Source of the DNA: Clostridiales bacterium
GTDB taxonomy: Bacteria; Bacillota; Clostridia; Lachnospirales; Lachnospiraceae
Assembly (NCBI GenBank): GCA_003343625.1
Contig: QAKV01000028.1
Span: forward strand, 106,044 to 170,043
Reading direction: 5' to 3'
Length of the DNA: 64,000 bases
The position numbers were made by a program, and so were the translations under genes. This document shows, one piece after another, positions 1 through 7,692 of the stretch. How positions within the stretch are numbered: position 1 is the stretch's first letter; each line of letters begins with the position of its first letter. Under the pieces are notes generated by a model that worked only from the letters and a program-made list of their open reading frames with translations, searched no databases and was not told the DNA's origin.

Positions 1-1
1 G

Positions 2-292
2 GTCAACAGAATTCTGATCCCCATGATCAACGAAGCTATTGGCATTTATGCGGATGGTGTTGCATCCGTAGAAGATATCGATACCGCGATGAAGCTGGGC
101 GCAAACCATCCCATGGGACCTCTGGCTCTGGGCGATCTGGTTGGTCTGGATATCGTTCTGGCGATCATGGAAGTGTTGCAGGCGGAGACCGGCGATTCCA
201 AATACCGTCCTCATCCCCTTCTTCGGAAGATGGTTCGCGGCGGCCAGTTAGGCCAGAAGACCGGCAAGGGCTTCTACGATTACACAAAATAA
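2..292 (+). CDS. hbd: 3-hydroxybutyryl-CoA dehydrogenase, C-terminal part (5' end outside window)
   Basis: The frame is already open at the left edge, so this is the 3' end of a longer gene. The visible ~96 residues match the C-terminal dimerisation domain of 3-hydroxyacyl-CoA dehydrogenases: [13 protein letters not shown] near the start, then [12 protein letters not shown], and the family-typical ending [11 protein letters not shown]. The enzyme makes (S)-3-hydroxybutyryl-CoA from acetoacetyl-CoA with NAD(P)H in the cytoplasm. bcd, etfB and etfA follow on the same strand, as in clostridial butyrate operons, which supports Hbd over a fatty-acid oxidation homologue. The NAD-binding half is not visible, so the assignment rests on the C-terminus and context. 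Confidence 0.9.
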   Translation, partial: VNRILIPMINEAIGIYADGVASVEDIDTAMKLGANHPMGPLALGDLVGLDIVLAIMEVLQAETGDSKYRPHPLLRKMVRGGQLGQKTGKGFYDYTK

Positions 293-312
293 ATCATAAA
301 ATAAAAGCAGGA

Positions 313-338
313 GCGGGCGGCGGTTTCAGGCTGCCCGC
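313..338 (+). other. hbd-bcd intercistronic hairpin
   Basis: GCGGGC and GCCCGC arms flank a GC-rich loop between hbd and bcd. There is no T-run after it, so it is more likely an mRNA-processing or stability element than a terminator. The bcd ribosome site AAGGAGG follows at once. Confidence 0.4.
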
Positions 339-361
339 CCTGTAAGGAGGAGTAAAGAATC

Positions 362-1513
362 ATGGATTTTATGTTGGACAAGAAACATGAAATGGCAAGA
401 CAGCTCTTCAGAGAGTTTGCCGAAAAAGAGGTAAAGCCTCTGGCACAGGAAGTGGACGAGACCGAACGCTTCCCCAGAGAAACCGTTGACAAGATGGTAA
501 AAGCCGGATTCATGGGTATCCCGATCCCGAAGGAGTACGGCGGCCAGGGCTGCGATCCGCTGACCTATGCGATGTGCGTGGAAGAGCTGTCCAAAGTCTG
601 CGGCACTACAGGCGTTATCGTATCCGCTCATACCTCCCTCTGCTGCGATCCTATCCTGACCTACGGTACGGAAGAGCAGAAGCAGAAATATCTGGTTCCC
701 CTGGCAAAGGGCGAGAAGCTCGGCGCATTCGGCCTGACCGAGCCCGGCGCAGGTACCGACGCGCAGGGACAGCAGACCAAGGCGGTTCTGGACGGCGACG
801 AGTGGGTGTTAAACGGCTCCAAGTGCTTCATTACCAACGGTAAGGAAGCGGACGTGTACGTGATCTTCGCGGTTACCGGCACGGTGGAAAAGCGCGGCAG
901 AAAGATGAAGGAAATCTCCGCATTTATTGTGGAAAAAGGGACTCCCGGCTTCACCTTCGGCACGAAGGAAAAGAAGATGGGTATCCGCGGATCCTCCACT
1001 TACGAACTGATCTTCCAGGATTGCAGAATCCCGAAGGACAACCTGCTGGGCCAGAGAGGCAAGGGCTTCAACATCGCTATGCACACCCTGGACGGCGGCC
1101 GTATCGGCATCGCTTCCCAGGCGCTGGGTATCGCGGAGGGCGCGCTTGAGTGCACCATCAACTATGTGAAAGAGAGAAAACAGTTCGGCAGAGCCATCGC
1201 AGCGTTCCAGAACACTCAGTTCCAGATCGCGGACATGGCGACCAAGGTAGAGGCTGCTCAGCTGCTGGTTTATAAGGCCGCTATGGCGAAGGAGACCCAG
1301 AAGGTCTATTCCGTGGAAGCTGCGAAGGCGAAACTGTACGCCGCGGAAGTGGCGATGGAAGTGACCACCAAAGCGGTTCAGCTCCACGGCGGTTACGGCT
1401 ATACCAGAGAGTACGATGTGGAACGTATGATGCGCGATGCGAAGATCACGGAGATCTACGAAGGTACCAGCGAGGTTCAGAGAATGGTTATCTCCGGCGC
1501 TCTGCTGAAATAA
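362..1513 (+). CDS. bcd: Butyryl-CoA dehydrogenase (short-chain acyl-CoA dehydrogenase)
   Basis: A 383-residue flavoprotein, the normal length for the acyl-CoA dehydrogenase family. It reduces crotonyl-CoA to butyryl-CoA, in Clostridia usually in complex with EtfAB, where flavin bifurcation couples the step to ferredoxin reduction. Visible motifs are [12 protein letters not shown] in the middle domain (first ACAD signature), [20 protein letters not shown], and [11 protein letters not shown] near the C-terminus, whose Glu (about residue 367) is the expected catalytic base. An AAGGAGGAG ribosome site lies just before the ATG. Flanked by hbd and etfB on the same strand. Substrate specificity for C4 is inferred from context. 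Confidence 0.95.
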   Translation: MDFMLDKKHEMARQLFREFAEKEVKPLAQEVDETERFPRETVDKMVKAGFMGIPIPKEYGGQGCDPLTYAMCVEELSKVCGTTGVIVSAHTSLCCDPILTYGTEEQKQKYLVPLAKGEKLGAFGLTEPGAGTDAQGQQTKAVLDGDEWVLNGSKCFITNGKEADVYVIFAVTGTVEKRGRKMKEISAFIVEKGTPGFTFGTKEKKMGIRGSSTYELIFQDCRIPKDNLLGQRGKGFNIAMHTLDGGRIGIASQALGIAEGALECTINYVKERKQFGRAIAAFQNTQFQIADMATKVEAAQLLVYKAAMAKETQKVYSVEAAKAKLYAAEVAMEVTTKAVQLHGGYGYTREYDVERMMRDAKITEIYEGTSEVQRMVISGALLK

Positions 1514-1563
1514 TCGCGTAGGACAGGATCATACACAAATTTAAATAAGGAGTGAATCATACA

Positions 1564-2346
1564 ATGAAAATCGTTGTTTGTATCAAACAGGTACCCGATA
1601 CGAAGGGCGGCGTGAAGTTCAACCCCGACGGTACTCTTGACAGAAGCGCAATGCTCGCGATCATGAACCCCGATGATAAGGCCGGCCTGGAAGCGGCTCT
1701 GCGGCTGAAAGATCAGTACGGCGCGGAAGTCACCGTCCTGACCATGGGCCTTCCCAAGGCGGAAGAAGTGCTGCGCGAAGCGCTGGCTATGGGCGCTGAT
1801 AAGGGAATTCTGGTGACCGACAGAGTGCTGGGCGGTGCTGACACATGGGCGACCAGCCAGACTATCGCAGGCGCGCTGCGCAATCTGGAGTACGATCTGA
1901 TCATCACCGGACGTCAGGCGATCGACGGCGACACCGCGCAGGTAGGCCCTCAGATTTCCGAACACCTGAACATCCCCGTGATCAGCTATGCGCAGAACCT
2001 GAAGATCGAAGGGGACTCCGTGATCGTTGAGCGTCAGTTCGATGACAGATATCACGTTCTGAAGGCGAAAATGCCCTGCCTGATCACGGCCCTGGCAGAG
2101 CTCAATGAGCCCCGTTACATGACTCCCGGCGGAATTTTCGATGCGTACGATGCGGAAATCACCGTATGGGGCAGAGCGAATCTGCTAGATGTGGACGATT
2201 CCAACTTAGGCCTGAAGGGTTCTCCGACGCAGATCGCGAAGGCGTCCGATAAGGTTCGTAAGGGCGCGGGCGAGAAAGTGACCCTCGATCCGACGGAATC
2301 CGTGGACTACATCATGGACAAGTTACTGACAAAGCATGTAATTTAA
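1564..2346 (+). CDS. etfB: Electron transfer flavoprotein subunit beta
   Basis: A 260-residue EtfB. It opens with MKIVVCIKQVPDTKG, the usual N-terminus of the family, and carries TGRQAIDGDTAQVGP, the nucleotide-binding signature. With EtfA it forms the flavoprotein that, with butyryl-CoA dehydrogenase, takes electrons from NADH and can bifurcate them to crotonyl-CoA and ferredoxin. A GTG at 1552 would add four residues, but it overlaps the ribosome site AAGGAG (1547-1552), so the ATG at 1564 is preferred. It lies 50 nt after bcd and 28 nt before etfA. Confidence 0.95.
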   Translation: MKIVVCIKQVPDTKGGVKFNPDGTLDRSAMLAIMNPDDKAGLEAALRLKDQYGAEVTVLTMGLPKAEEVLREALAMGADKGILVTDRVLGGADTWATSQTIAGALRNLEYDLIITGRQAIDGDTAQVGPQISEHLNIPVISYAQNLKIEGDSVIVERQFDDRYHVLKAKMPCLITALAELNEPRYMTPGGIFDAYDAEITVWGRANLLDVDDSNLGLKGSPTQIAKASDKVRKGAGEKVTLDPTESVDYIMDKLLTKHVI

Positions 2347-2374
2347 TAAATCTTAGAAAAGCGTGGTGAATGAG

Positions 2375-3418
2375 ATGAACTTAGAAGAATATAAAGGTGT
2401 ATTTGTCTTTGCGCAGCAGGTGGATAATGTCTTAAGCGGCATTGCTCTGGAACTGGTGGGCAAAGGAAAAGAACTGGCAAAAGATCTGGGAACGGAAGTG
2501 ACCGCAGTGCTGATCGGCAGCGATGTGAAAGGGCTTTGCACGGAGCTGGCTGAGTACGGTGCGGACAGGATCATCGTGGTGGACGATCCCGAGCTGAAAG
2601 AATACAGAACCGAGCCCTATGCCCATGCGCTGGCGGAAGTGATCCGCAAATATAAACCCGAAGTGATGCTGGTAGGCGCTACTGCCATCGGCCGCGACCT
2701 GGGTCCCCGCGTATCCGCGAGAATCCATACCGGTCTGACCGCAGACTGCACGCAGCTGGAGATCGGCGATTTCCCGATCACCCCTGTCCCCGGCAAGGAG
2801 CAGAAGCACAATCAGCTGCTCATGACCCGTCCCGCATTCGGCGGCAATACCATCGCGACCATCGCGTGCCCGGACTTCCGCCCGCAGATGGCGACGGTTC
2901 GCCCCGGCGTTATGCAGAAGGCGCCCCGCGTGGAAGGTGCTCAGGCGGTGATCGAGGAGTTCAACCCCGGCTTTACGCCTAACCACAACTATGTGGAGAT
3001 TCTGGACATCGTGAAAGCGGTTTCCGATGTGGAAGATATCATGGACGCGAAGATCCTCGTATCCGGCGGCCGCGGTGTCGGCAGCCCGGAGAACTTCAAG
3101 CTGTTGGAGGACCTGGCGGATGCGATCGGAGGCACGGTGAGCTGCTCCCGTGCGGTTGTAGACGCAGGTTGGAAGCCGAAGGATCTGCAGGTTGGACAGA
3201 CCGGCAAGACGGTTCGCCCTCATGTGTATTTCGCGATCGGTATCTCCGGCGCGATCCAGCATCTGGCGGGTATGGAAGAGTCCGATATCATCATCGCGAT
3301 CAACAAGGACGAGACCGCACCGATCTTCGATGTGGCGGACTACGGAGTAGTAGGGGATCTGAACAAGATCGTTCCCATGTTGACCGAGAAAATCAGAGAA
3401 GCGAAAGCGCACAAATAA
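2375..3418 (+). CDS. etfA: Electron transfer flavoprotein subunit alpha
   Basis: A 347-residue EtfA. The C-terminal FAD domain is clear: GGRGVGSPENF, then VGQTGKTVRPHVYFAIG and GISGAIQHLAGM, which contact the FAD. The N-terminal domain resembles EtfB in fold. An in-frame GTG at 2363 also opens the frame, but the ATG at 2375 sits just after GGTGA (2365-2369) and gives the usual MNLEEYKGVFVFAQQ start. Last gene of the operon; a strong terminator follows within 20 nt of the stop. Confidence 0.95.
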   Translation: MNLEEYKGVFVFAQQVDNVLSGIALELVGKGKELAKDLGTEVTAVLIGSDVKGLCTELAEYGADRIIVVDDPELKEYRTEPYAHALAEVIRKYKPEVMLVGATAIGRDLGPRVSARIHTGLTADCTQLEIGDFPITPVPGKEQKHNQLLMTRPAFGGNTIATIACPDFRPQMATVRPGVMQKAPRVEGAQAVIEEFNPGFTPNHNYVEILDIVKAVSDVEDIMDAKILVSGGRGVGSPENFKLLEDLADAIGGTVSCSRAVVDAGWKPKDLQVGQTGKTVRPHVYFAIGISGAIQHLAGMEESDIIIAINKDETAPIFDVADYGVVGDLNKIVPMLTEKIREAKAHK

Positions 3419-3434
3419 GAAAGCGTTGCTCAGT

Positions 3435-3465
3435 CCCGCAGCCGGGAAAACGGCTGCGGGATTTT
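3435..3465 (+). terminator. Terminator of the butyrate operon
   Basis: A perfect 10-bp stem, CCCGCAGCCG / CGGCTGCGGG, with a 6-nt loop, followed by ATTTTGAAATATATTTTT. It ends the hbd-bcd-etfBA transcript. Confidence 0.85.
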
Positions 3466-3489
3466 GAAATATATTTTTGAAAACAGAGC

Positions 3490-3519
3490 TTGACAAAAGA
3501 TCCTTTTATGCGTTAAAAT
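3490..3519 (+). promoter_or_regulatory. Promoter of the tryptophan T-box leader
   Basis: TTGACA (3490-3495) and TAAAAT (3514-3519) with an 18-nt spacer (TTAAAA at 17 nt is equivalent). Transcription would start near 3526, at the beginning of the T-box leader. Confidence 0.8.
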
Positions 3520-3525
3520 AGCGCT

Positions 3526-3829
3526 ATCATAAACCGATGAAGGAGAGCGAGTAGTCGGATACTGAAGGCTTCAGAGAGCCGCCGATTGGTGCGAGGCGGT
3601 GCCGGATTTTTCGATGAATGGACTCCCGAGGGCGACCCGAGCCGGAGAAACAGACGGAGTAGGGAAGCCGGAGCTGATACTCCGTTAGCAACGAGAGCAT
3701 ATGATTGTATGCATGAGAGGGCGCAGAAGATTTTTCGGATGCGTCAAGCCGGGTGGCACCGCAGGAGTGATTTTTAAGACTCTTGTCCCTGCAGAAACGA
3801 TTGTTTTTTGCCGGGACAGGGGTCTTTTT
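3526..3829 (+). promoter_or_regulatory. T-box riboswitch, predicted tRNA-Trp specifier
   Basis: A leader of about 300 nt with the T-box landmarks: GAGCGAGTAGT early in Stem I, a GAA-TGG-A stretch late in Stem I giving a TGG (Trp) specifier at 3619-3621, and the conserved T-box sequence GGGTGGCACCGC at 3751-3762, whose TGGCACC part pairs with the uncharged tRNA acceptor end. It precedes a terminator and a TrpB2 gene. By family precedent, uncharged tRNA-Trp would stabilise the antiterminator. The specifier was found by eye; the rest of the T-box is unambiguous. Confidence 0.93.
3776..3829 (+). terminator. T-box-controlled terminator
   Basis: AAGACTCTTGTCCC pairs with GGGACAGGGGTCTT, followed by a T-run. 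The upstream arm begins a few bases after the T-box sequence, the normal terminator/antiterminator arrangement. Confidence 0.85.
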
Positions 3830-3918
3830 AGTTCGATCGGAAAGCCTTTCCCCGATCAGGGGAGAGCGGCTCGATCGACAATGCTCCATATACCGGCCGA
3901 AAAGAGAGGAGCGCAGCG

Positions 3919-5307
3919 ATGAATCAAAAGAGAGAAATCCCGTACAAAATCTATCTGGAAGAGAGCGAGATGCCAAGACAGTGGTATAACGTCAGGGCGG
4001 ATATGAAGAACAAGCCCGCGCCGCTGCTGAATCCGGCCACGCATCAGCCCATGACGGCCGAGGAACTTTCCGCCGTATTCTGCGAGGATCTGGTCGATCA
4101 GGAACTGAATAATGATGACAGGTTTATCGATATCCCGCAGGAAATCCAGGACTTCTACAAGATGTACCGTCCTTCCCCGCTCGTGCGGGCATACTGTCTG
4201 GAAAAGCAGCTGGACACCCCGGCGAAGATCTATTATAAGTTCGAAGGAAACAATACCAGCGGCAGCCATAAGTTGAATTCCGCTATCGCCCAGGCCTATT
4301 ATGCGAAGAAACAGGGCTTAAAGGGCGTGACCACGGAGACCGGAGCCGGACAGTGGGGAACAGCGCTCTCCATGGCGTGCGCGTATCTGGGGCTGGACTG
4401 CAGGGTTTATATGGTGAAATGTTCCTATGAGCAAAAGCCTTTCCGCCGCGAGGTGATGCGCACCTATGGCGCTTCCGTCACCCCGTCCCCTTCCGATACC
4501 ACGGAAATCGGAAGAAAGATTCTGGCGGAGCATCCCGGCACTACGGGCAGCCTGGGCTGCGCCATTTCCGAAGCCGTGGAAGTGGCCACTCATACGGAAG
4601 GTTATCGTTATGTGCTGGGCAGCGTGCTCAATCAGGTTTTGCTGCACCAGTCCATCATCGGTCTGGAAACGAAGACCGCTTTGGATAAATACGGCATCAC
4701 GCCGGATATCATCATCGGCTGTGCGGGCGGTGGATCTAACTTAGGCGGACTGATTTCCCCGTTTATGGGAGAAAAGCTGCGCGGGGAAAAGGATTACCGG
4801 TTTATCGCGGTGGAGCCGGCCAGCTGCCCCAGCTTCACGAGAGGAAAATTCGCCTATGATTTCTGCGATACGGGCATGGTTACTCCGCTGCAGAAGATGT
4901 ATACGCTGGGATCCGGTTTTATCCCTTCCGCAAACCACGCCGGCGGGTTGCGCTATCACGGCATGAGTTCCATTTTGTCCCAGCTGTATCATGACGGCAT
5001 GATGGAAGCGGTGAGCGTGGAACAGACTTCCGTATTCGCTGCAGCTGAGCAGTTCGCCAGGATAGAAGGTATTCTTCCTGCTCCGGAGAGCAGTCACGCA
5101 ATCCGCGTGGCCATCGATGAGGCGCTTAAATGCAAGGAGACAGGAGAAGAAAAGACCATCGTCTTCGGCCTGACGGGCACAGGTTATTTCGATATGGTTG
5201 CATATGAAAAATACAATAACGGGGAGATGATCGACTACATTCCCACAGACGAAGACCTGGAAGCAGGCTTTGCGGGAATTCCCCGGTTTGAAGGGAATGA
5301 ATTCTAA
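3919..5307 (+). CDS. trpB: Tryptophan synthase beta-like protein (TrpB2 type)
   Basis: A 462-residue PLP enzyme of fold type II. The PLP lysine is in GSHKLNSA (about K118); the phosphate-binding loop is GCAGGGSNLGG. The long N-terminal extension (residues 1-80) and motifs such as PSPLVRA and ETGAGQWGTALS mark the TrpB2 subfamily, which condenses indole and serine and usually has no TrpA partner; none is seen here. The start is fixed by GAGAGGAG at 3904-3911. Expression should be induced by tryptophan-tRNA shortage through the T-box. TrpB2 proteins may also salvage indole, which fits a gut organism. Confidence 0.93.
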   Translation: MNQKREIPYKIYLEESEMPRQWYNVRADMKNKPAPLLNPATHQPMTAEELSAVFCEDLVDQELNNDDRFIDIPQEIQDFYKMYRPSPLVRAYCLEKQLDTPAKIYYKFEGNNTSGSHKLNSAIAQAYYAKKQGLKGVTTETGAGQWGTALSMACAYLGLDCRVYMVKCSYEQKPFRREVMRTYGASVTPSPSDTTEIGRKILAEHPGTTGSLGCAISEAVEVATHTEGYRYVLGSVLNQVLLHQSIIGLETKTALDKYGITPDIIIGCAGGGSNLGGLISPFMGEKLRGEKDYRFIAVEPASCPSFTRGKFAYDFCDTGMVTPLQKMYTLGSGFIPSANHAGGLRYHGMSSILSQLYHDGMMEAVSVEQTSVFAAAEQFARIEGILPAPESSHAIRVAIDEALKCKETGEEKTIVFGLTGTGYFDMVAYEKYNNGEMIDYIPTDEDLEAGFAGIPRFEGNEF

Positions 5308-5322
5308 AAGGTAATGAGTAAT

Positions 5323-5565
5323 GGAATGAGGGGCACGTTTTCTGTCTCCAGCCAGCGAAGCCGGGAAGTCGCCGGGAAACGTGCCCCTCATTCCTTTTCT
5401 GTCTCCAGCCAGCGAAGCTGGGAAGTCGCCAGAAAACGTGCCCCTCATTCCCTTTCTGTCTCCAGCCAGCGAAGCTGGGAAGTCGCCGGGAAACGTGCCC
5501 CTCATTCCCTTTCTGGTTCCGGCCAGCGAAGCTGGGAAGTCGCCGGGAAACGCGCGCGTCCGTCA
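5323..5565. repeat. Four tandem 57-bp repeats with palindromic ends
   Basis: Four head-to-tail units start at 5338, 5395, 5452 and 5509. Units 1-3 are nearly identical; the fourth diverges at its right end. An 18-bp sequence starting GGAATGAGGGGCACG (from 5323) is the reverse complement of each unit's end, CACGTGCCCCTCATTCC-like, so the array can fold into large hairpins. Each unit also holds CCAGC-GAA-GCTGG. It sits between two convergent genes and may act as a bidirectional terminator. The open frame across it is a by-product of the 57-bp period. Confidence 0.85.
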
Positions 5566-6552
5566 GTATAAGGACAGGATGTTGGTGAGGCGGTTATCCT
5601 CCACGTCGAACTGCCAGACGCTGTGACCGGGAAGTCGGTGTTCCGTCAGGTAGTAATGGCCGTCAAAAGAGGAAATGTAATAGGGGGTTCCTCCGCCGAT
5701 GAAGTTGTCGTAAATGTCTTCCCACTGACCGGTGGCCAATTGCGACAGGTCGGATACCCGCAGGATGGTGGCCGCATCCTGATTTCCCAAAAGATCCGTG
5801 GATACGGTGATGTAGAAATAGTCCTGAATTCTGGTGAGCTGGATCATGCCTGCGATCTGATCGGGCACGGGCCAGCGCTCCATGATTTTCAGATCCCTTT
5901 TGCGGGCTCGAAGGATGGAGCCGTTGCCCGAAACGAAATAGATATCGTTGCCGTCGATGGTAAAAGAGCGCACGTATGCCCCCGACAGTTCCGGAACGGA
6001 GAGCACTTTTTCCAGCGCGACCCGCGAGCCGTTTTCGGGGCGGACGAAGATGTAGAGTTCGCCGGTCATGGAGCTGAGCGCATAGAAGCGGCCGGTGGAT
6101 TCATCGTACACCACGTAATGGGGGCGAATGCCGATGTTTTCAAAAGTCTGGGTCATAAAAAAGCGGCCGTCCTTTTTTTCAAAGACAAGAATCCGGTTGT
6201 TGTCCGTGTCGTCAGCCAGAAAGACGGAGCCGTCTCCGGCGATGGTATGGCCCCGGTTGATCTGATCGGTGAGCACCGTCCATTCGGTCAGGGGCAGATC
6301 GGGGGAGGGACTGGTCAGGATCTGGTTGTGGTAACAGTCCACGAGAAAATAGTCCGCTCCGATTTTGGAGATCTGGGTAGGCACGCTTAAGGATGGTTGT
6401 ACATTTTTGACCACCCCGCCTTCCACCGGCGCTTCAAGGGAAACGGACCAGGCCAGATAGGCGGGCCGCGCCGTCTTTTGGAGGATCAGGACGGCAGCTC
6501 CCGCCAGGAAGAGAAAGAGGATGAGGGTGAGGGATAAAATTTTCTTTTTCAT
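5563..6552 (-). CDS. Membrane-anchored or secreted beta-propeller-like protein
   Basis: A 329-residue protein of unknown function. Residues 4-27 form one hydrophobic segment after KKK, a signal anchor or uncleaved signal peptide. The rest is beta-rich, with blade-like repeats such as GHTIAGDGSVFLADDTDNNRILVFE, HYVVYDESTGRFYALSSMTGELYIF and IDGNDIYFVSGNGSILRA. These resemble NHL or SMP-30-type propellers. Its stop lies inside the last degenerate 57-bp repeat. It is 43 nt downstream of the deacetylase gene, so they may be co-transcribed. No catalytic motif is visible. Confidence 0.65.
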   Translation of the reverse strand: MKKKILSLTLILFLFLAGAAVLILQKTARPAYLAWSVSLEAPVEGGVVKNVQPSLSVPTQISKIGADYFLVDCYHNQILTSPSPDLPLTEWTVLTDQINRGHTIAGDGSVFLADDTDNNRILVFEKKDGRFFMTQTFENIGIRPHYVVYDESTGRFYALSSMTGELYIFVRPENGSRVALEKVLSVPELSGAYVRSFTIDGNDIYFVSGNGSILRARKRDLKIMERWPVPDQIAGMIQLTRIQDYFYITVSTDLLGNQDAATILRVSDLSQLATGQWEDIYDNFIGGGTPYYISSFDGHYYLTEHRLPGHSVWQFDVEDNRLTNILSLY

Positions 6553-6559
6553 ACTTTTC

Positions 6560-6588
6560 AGTATAGCATGAAGGAAACGGATGGTAAA
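6560..6588 (-). promoter_or_regulatory. Possible promoter for the propeller gene
   Basis: On the minus strand TTTACC (6588-6583) and TATACT (6565-6560) are 17 nt apart. The predicted start point falls almost on the ATG at 6552, so the transcript would be nearly leaderless. Confidence 0.45.
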
Positions 6589-6595
6589 TCCCGAT

Positions 6596-7435
6596 TCAGT
6601 CCGGAATCTGTCTGCCTTCAGCGTCCATATGGTAGTTGTCCTTAAGGATCAGTTCGGACACCGGTACTATCTGGTATCCTTTTTCCTGCAGCCCTGCGAT
6701 CAGGCCATCCAGCGCCTGAGCCGTATATTTGGCGCCGTTGTGACACAGGATGATGCTTCCGTTGCCCAGATGCTTGTGGTTGAGCACCTTATCGAGGATG
6801 GCCTCCACGCCGTAATCCTTCCAGTCCAGACTGTCTACGTCCCATTGAATGGGATAATAGCCGCATTCCTTTGCGGTCAGAACCACGCTGTCGTCATAAT
6901 CGCCGTAGGGCGGGCGGAACAGAAACATCTCATAACCGGTCAGCTCTTTGACGCGATCATGGACGGAGAGGAGTTCCTGTCGTTGTTCGTCGGCGGACAG
7001 TTGGCTCATGTTTTTGTGGTTTTCGCTGTGGTTGCCCAGATCGTGACCCGCCGCCAGAATCGCTTTCACGTCTTCCGGATAGTTCTTCACCCAGCCGCCC
7101 GTCATGAAAAAGGTGGCATGGACATTTCTTTTCTTCAAAATTTCCAGTATCTTCTGTGTGTCTTCGTTTCCCCATGCGGCATCAAAGCTTAAGGCCACCT
7201 TTTTCTGGTCAGTCTGGACGCAGTAGATGGGGAGCTGACGCCCGTTGACCGCGCTGGAGCCGGAAGCGGTCAGGGATTCCGGCGCCAGCATCAGGCAGGC
7301 TTTTGCAAAAGCCAGAATTCCCAGAAGGAAGAGGCAGTTTTTGAACGCTCCCGTATGTATGACGTCCTTCAGCCTGGGGAGGACGGCATAGTGTCTGAAC
7401 TTGCTTTGGAGCAGGCGGAAAAAATCGTTGGGCAT
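6596..7435 (-). CDS. Polysaccharide deacetylase, PdaB-like (NodB domain)
   Basis: A 279-residue protein with one N-terminal membrane segment (about 34-51) and an extracytoplasmic NodB domain (about 80-265). The first motif is SFDAAWGNED (D85), the form seen in PdaB-type spore proteins. The metal-binding HSENH comes from NHSENH near residue 140. RPPYGDYDD and the late WDVDSLDW and ILCHN motifs are also present. NodB enzymes remove acetyl groups from peptidoglycan or other polysaccharides. The upstream region holds CATACA, which resembles a sporulation sigma factor -10, but no matching -35 was found. Confidence 0.88.
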   Translation of the reverse strand: MPNDFFRLLQSKFRHYAVLPRLKDVIHTGAFKNCLFLLGILAFAKACLMLAPESLTASGSSAVNGRQLPIYCVQTDQKKVALSFDAAWGNEDTQKILEILKKRNVHATFFMTGGWVKNYPEDVKAILAAGHDLGNHSENHKNMSQLSADEQRQELLSVHDRVKELTGYEMFLFRPPYGDYDDSVVLTAKECGYYPIQWDVDSLDWKDYGVEAILDKVLNHKHLGNGSIILCHNGAKYTAQALDGLIAGLQEKGYQIVPVSELILKDNYHMDAEGRQIPD

Positions 7436-7557
7436 AAAATCTCCCGGCAGTTTTCTTGCTATACTGTATGCGCGAAAGGCCGCATTAAGAACAGGTTAAA
7501 GATTCGACAAAAATGTTAAGATGATGCTAAGAAATTGCTAAGAATTTAGCGGAAAAC

Positions 7558-7586
7558 TTGCGGCGTGTTTATAAAAATTTTATAAT
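7558..7586 (+). promoter_or_regulatory. Promoter of the cstA-like gene
   Basis: TTGCGG and TATAAT with a 17-nt spacer. It lies inside the upstream extension of the open frame, so translation must start downstream of about 7593. Confidence 0.7.
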
Positions 7587-7692
7587 TTATAACAGACCGT
7601 GTAAAAAATACCCAATATGCGGTCGGTGCATGCAGATGCACGGGGCAGACTGCCGAAACAGGGGCGGCGGTCAAATGAGAGGAGGAGTAACA

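Noticed and set aside
5314..5571. Open frame of 85 codons across the 57-bp repeats
   Set aside because: 57 is divisible by three, so any open unit stays open. No ribosome site of note, and the peptide only reflects the repeat.
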